A stretch of 64,000 nucleotides of DNA, from positions 26,592,108 through 26,656,107 of the forward strand of contig NC_067289.1 of the NCBI RefSeq assembly GCF_020740795.1, read 5' to 3'. The notes beneath the pieces were generated by a model. The model was not told the DNA's origin, did no database searches, and was given only the letters and a program-made list of their open reading frames with translations. Below, piece after piece: positions 60,119-64,000 of the stretch. Both the position numbers and the translations under genes were made by a program. Positions within the stretch are counted from its first letter, which is position 1; every line of letters starts with the position of its first letter. This DNA comes from Apus apus (lineage: Eukaryota; Chordata; Aves; Apodiformes; Apodidae).

Positions 60119-63100
60119 GTGAACTTCATGCCAAGTGTATGGAACAACTGAAAATCCAACTCGTTTAAGCATCACCTAGGTTATTTTCTTAAAAGCAGAG
60201 TTAGCCTCAGCCCTTAGCTATTTGCTTCTCAACAGATTTGTATCCCAGTGTATTTTTTCCTGGTGTAAACAGCAGAGGGCAGAATGTTTTGTATAATCTA
60301 TCGAGGAGAAGTTTCACTATACAATTATTTCCAGTGTTTGTGTTCCCATGAGAATTGTTCATAGCCTCAAGACTTATCTTAAAATGTATCTCGCCTTATA
60401 TTTTCCAAATTCAGGATCAGTTTTAAACTGCAGACAGTAAAATGTCCAGTTTTCAATCACTGAGAACATTGTTTCTTGAACCTGCTCATTAATTTGCTAA
60501 GCTATTTGGCATATATAAATATATATAACCCAATTCTTAAAACTCAGGTTGACATAATTTGTTTGGTGGTGTAAAATGTTTGTGTTCTTTTAAATACTGA
60601 GTAAACTCAAGAAGCAATTCTTTTCTTCCCTGCCTCCCCCCCCTTTTTTTTTAATCCCTTTGAATGAACTCTCTATGATCACCGTGGATTTTGTAAAATC
60701 CATTAAGTTTCTAATCCAAATTTTAATCAACTCCCCATCACTGAAGCATTTAGACTCTCCTACAGGCTTTATTTTCTTGTACTTTGGCTTGTCCCTGCCA
60801 CACTTCCTTGCAAGCTTTTAATATACTAAAAGCATTTTCACCTTTTAATTGGCTAATTGACTAGATGGGGAAAACTGTTCTCATTTAAACAGCTATGGAG
60901 TTAGTTTATGTGTACACACACAAATAGAATCAGTCCCTGAACTTTGGATTAGGCCTACAATTCCCATTGAACAGAAAACCAACCTAACTAAGATATTGTC
61001 TTAACACTATATTTTGAATTTAATGTTGAATGTATTAGACCTGTTTTAAATTTCATGCAGTTTATGATAGTGTCCATGTAGAGGCTCAGGGACATGAATG
61101 GCAATTTTGTTTCTGTTCCAGTTTTTGTTCAAGAATGCCCGTTTCCTATACTGTGACATTGTAATATTAACAATAGACAGTGTGTAGGAAAGGAAGTCCA
61201 AGGTTAGGAATAACCTGGCAAAATTCCATGAGTAAAGCTCTGCTGTTTCTTGCTTCCCTAAATAAAGGGAAGGAAGTCTCCTGTCACTGTGCTTGTGGTC
61301 AGGGTCAGGTCTATTGTAGCACAACCTCTTTCTTAAAATACTCCCACCGATTTGATTTTCAAGGTAAGTATAAATTAAACTTGTGTCTTGAAATTTGAAA
61401 ATTCTCTCACCCACCAGATTATTTGTAGTAATAGGAAACACCATTATTTGAGTTAGAGTTCTGGGTTGTGTTATGTGGCCTCCCTGGGAGGGGGCAAGCT
61501 GACCTCAGTGGAGCAGCAGAAAGGAGCAGCTGCAGGGACACTGCTGACACGCCTTCAGCTGTTGGCAAACGACCCTGCAGCTTCCCCCAGATCCCTGTTG
61601 TGAACTGCTCAAATGTAATCTGCCTTCATACTGATGTGGGTGAGCAGTGTTTGTCTGTGCCATTCCACTGGCTTTGCTGCAAGGGGAATAACCTCTGAGA
61701 CACACATGGGTGCCATTTCTTGGTTAGCACAGCTGTTTCTGAAATGAATGTCTGAGCAGTCATCTACTATAGATGTTCACATAGCTTTCTTGCCAGTAAA
61801 ATTACTTCAACTTATAAAACAACATGAACTAAGCTGACAGAAGTTATTTTTGTTTGTTTTTTGGCTAGCAGGCTGTGTCCACATTGGAGGTTTTGCTGGC
61901 TCAGAGATGTTGGCTGGGGAGTTATGCTTACATAGCTATTTTAGTGAAACTTGGTAATACACACCAGGTCTTTGTATTAAATAAACCACATCACAGCTGT
62001 CTACATAGGATGTGCTTTGCATGCATTCTGAGGTGCCAGCCAAGGTCCACGAGCTGCTAGCTACCTGAGAAACAAGCAGCCATGAAATGCACACAGATAA
62101 AACCCAGAATCTTCAGCATTAGCCCCTTTGTTAGAAAACACCATATTTTTATGGAAGTATAACTTTCCAGAAGAAGTCTCATGGAAATTAGATTAATATA
62201 GAACTTCTGGCAAGAGCATAATGTACAAAATTGTCCATCAAACAATACCCAGTTGCCAAAAGTGCAAATAAAAATTACTAGTTCACGTGACAAACTGATG
62301 TTTTTACAGTGTAAATGTGTGTGTATGACACACATGATAAATAGGGTATACTCAAAGTTACATACTTTTATAAATCCTTTATTTGAACACAAAAAAGTCT
62401 GCACTGTCCAAAAACATTTGAACAGTACATGAAATTGAGAGAAAAAAAAGTTCTTGTCCTGTTTTCTATAGTGTATGATCTTGTAATTAGAAGAAAGAAG
62501 TAATGATAAAGAGGCCACCTACTCCCCATTTGTGGTTGGGTTCCTTTATTGTTTAATCCAGTCCCATTGTAATTGGAAGCCTTCCCTGGATTTGAACATA
62601 TTGAATGATTTTCTATAAAAGCTGGTGGTCATATCCTATTTTTGTGTCCAAAGAAGGAAGTTACTATTTGCTAAACAAAGAATAATAATACCATGAAAAT
62701 TCATTTTTACAGTTTTAATCACTTTCAGATTAGTGGAGAGAGATGCTTTAGCCTACACCAAGTGGCACAACAGCAGCCAATTATATTATTCAGTAAAAAA
62801 CACAGCTGAAATACTAACATCTTGCTGAAGAAGACAGTTCTAGCTGTAATACGGCTTAAATTTAGGACATATGTGCCTGTAGTTACAAGGTGCCACACTG
62901 TCCTATGGAATTGGTCTCGTCAACGTAGATGAGATGGCACCATGAATGATGCTCAGAGCTTTCCTTGACAGGCATGTCATCTGGAAAGGAATGCAACAGG
63001 CAGATGGGTGTGCCTTCACTCAAGGATACAGAGGCCTGGAGGAAGCAAAAAAGCCCTTGTAAAGGCTGTGTGGAAAATCACTCACGTTCAGATCATTATC

Positions 63101-64000
63101 TGTGCTATAACCACATGCACACACACACAATCATCTCCTATCCAAAGGTTTTACACAAGGAAGTCCCTGAAAAAAATGATATGTAATATCTGCATAACCT
63201 TGGAACAGCTGCTGCCATTAGCACAGCTGCCTGAGCTAGTAAAAATGTGAGCAAGTTTCCCAGTAAGGAAGCAGCAGAAGAATGGTACAAAAGATAGCAT
63301 GGAAAATTCTTAGGGAAGGGAAGTGAAGCATAAACAAGTCCAGGAGTGCTGGGTTTCCTGAACAGAAATACAGCAGATGTGACAAAAAAAGCCAGTCAAG
63401 GAGGAGATCTGCCTAGCCAATGGAAACATGAACAGGAAATACAAGGAAAAATAAATGGCAGGGAATGTTTGTTGAAGCAAGGAAATTAGGAAATGCACAA
63501 GCAAGACCTGCTCCATAGAGCGTGCTGATCCCAGCCCAGAGTTCATGACAGGCTTAAACTGAGGCTCTCAGAATCTGCATGACCATTATTAAATGTTACA
63601 CTGATCAAGGGACAAAGGCTGTTCAAGAGCCACGTCCAAGTTCCACACTGGAGAAGCCAAATGAAGTTCAGACTAGGTCGTGCATAAGAAAAAAGTAAGT
63701 TCAGAAAAATATTAAAGACTCTTCTAATGTAGATTCTGATTACTGAGAAGGACGTATTCTTATCGAGCAGCATGGCCTGGATACTGTCCAAAATGCACCA
63801 ATAAAGCGAAGAAATGTATGACTAAAATAAAGTTGTGTGATTATATCGTCAGTGTGTGATAGCTGTGTGTGTGTAGTCATAAACAGTGTGCTTCCTGTTG
63901 TAAAGGCCAACACTGAAGTTGTAACGTGAACACTATTACTCTTGACAGATGCAGCTACTGAATGTAAGCAAGTCCTGGTTACGTCACGATTCAAAAGTTG

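Larger units (their letters stand above)
57190..64000. other. Region downstream of COMMD2, no recognised gene
   Basis: I recognise no coding homology, CR1 copy or CpG island. In mammals WWTR1 follows COMMD2 closely; its CpG promoter is not visible here, so in this genome it must start beyond 64 kb. An open frame of 100 codons at 58672-58974 and two exon-like segments near 59.85 and 60.02 kb have no recognised product. Confidence 0.6.

Noticed and set aside
61468-61698. GC-richer stretch with short open frames on both strands
   Set aside because: No homology, splice context or repeat signature. It looks like ordinary intergenic sequence.

Overview
This window is vertebrate nuclear DNA, almost certainly from a bird. 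It carries three intact, spliced protein genes whose translated exons match PFN2 (profilin-2), RNF13 (RING finger protein 13) and COMMD2. That is the conserved neighbourhood of human 3q25. Only truncated CR1 LINE tails were recognised as interspersed repeats, and RNF13 spans only about 28 kb. Both suit a compact avian genome. The species cannot be told from the sequence.

Layout: 1-13.9 kb has no recognisable gene. A CpG island (about 13.95-15.9 kb) holds the PFN2 promoter and first exon. PFN2 runs on + to about 19.99 kb and ends in two alternative C-terminal coding exons. From 20.0 to 22.9 kb there is a gene-free gap between convergent 3' ends. RNF13 runs on - from a CpG-island promoter near 52.3 kb to a poly(A) signal at 22.9 kb, with nine coding exons giving 383 residues. 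A 2-kb gap with two CR1 fragments separates it from the divergent CpG-island promoter of COMMD2 (+, five exons, 199 residues, ending near 57.18 kb). From 57.2 to 64 kb there is no recognised gene, only a pair of exon-like segments near 59.8-60.1 kb.

The genes do not form a functional pathway: an actin regulator, an endolysosomal membrane ubiquitin ligase and a COMMD-complex subunit. All coding exons have canonical GT-AG junctions and consistent phases, and I saw no disabling change in any of them.

The observations most worth following are a strong exon-like 248-bp segment in RNF13 whose inclusion would end the protein just before the RING domain; the PFN2 alternative exon whose stop lies 55 nt from a predicted last junction; the apparent absence of ANKUB1 from the RNF13-COMMD2 gap; an open in-frame extension upstream of the COMMD2 start; and the exon-like pair downstream of COMMD2. 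I found no evidence of a novel multi-gene system.
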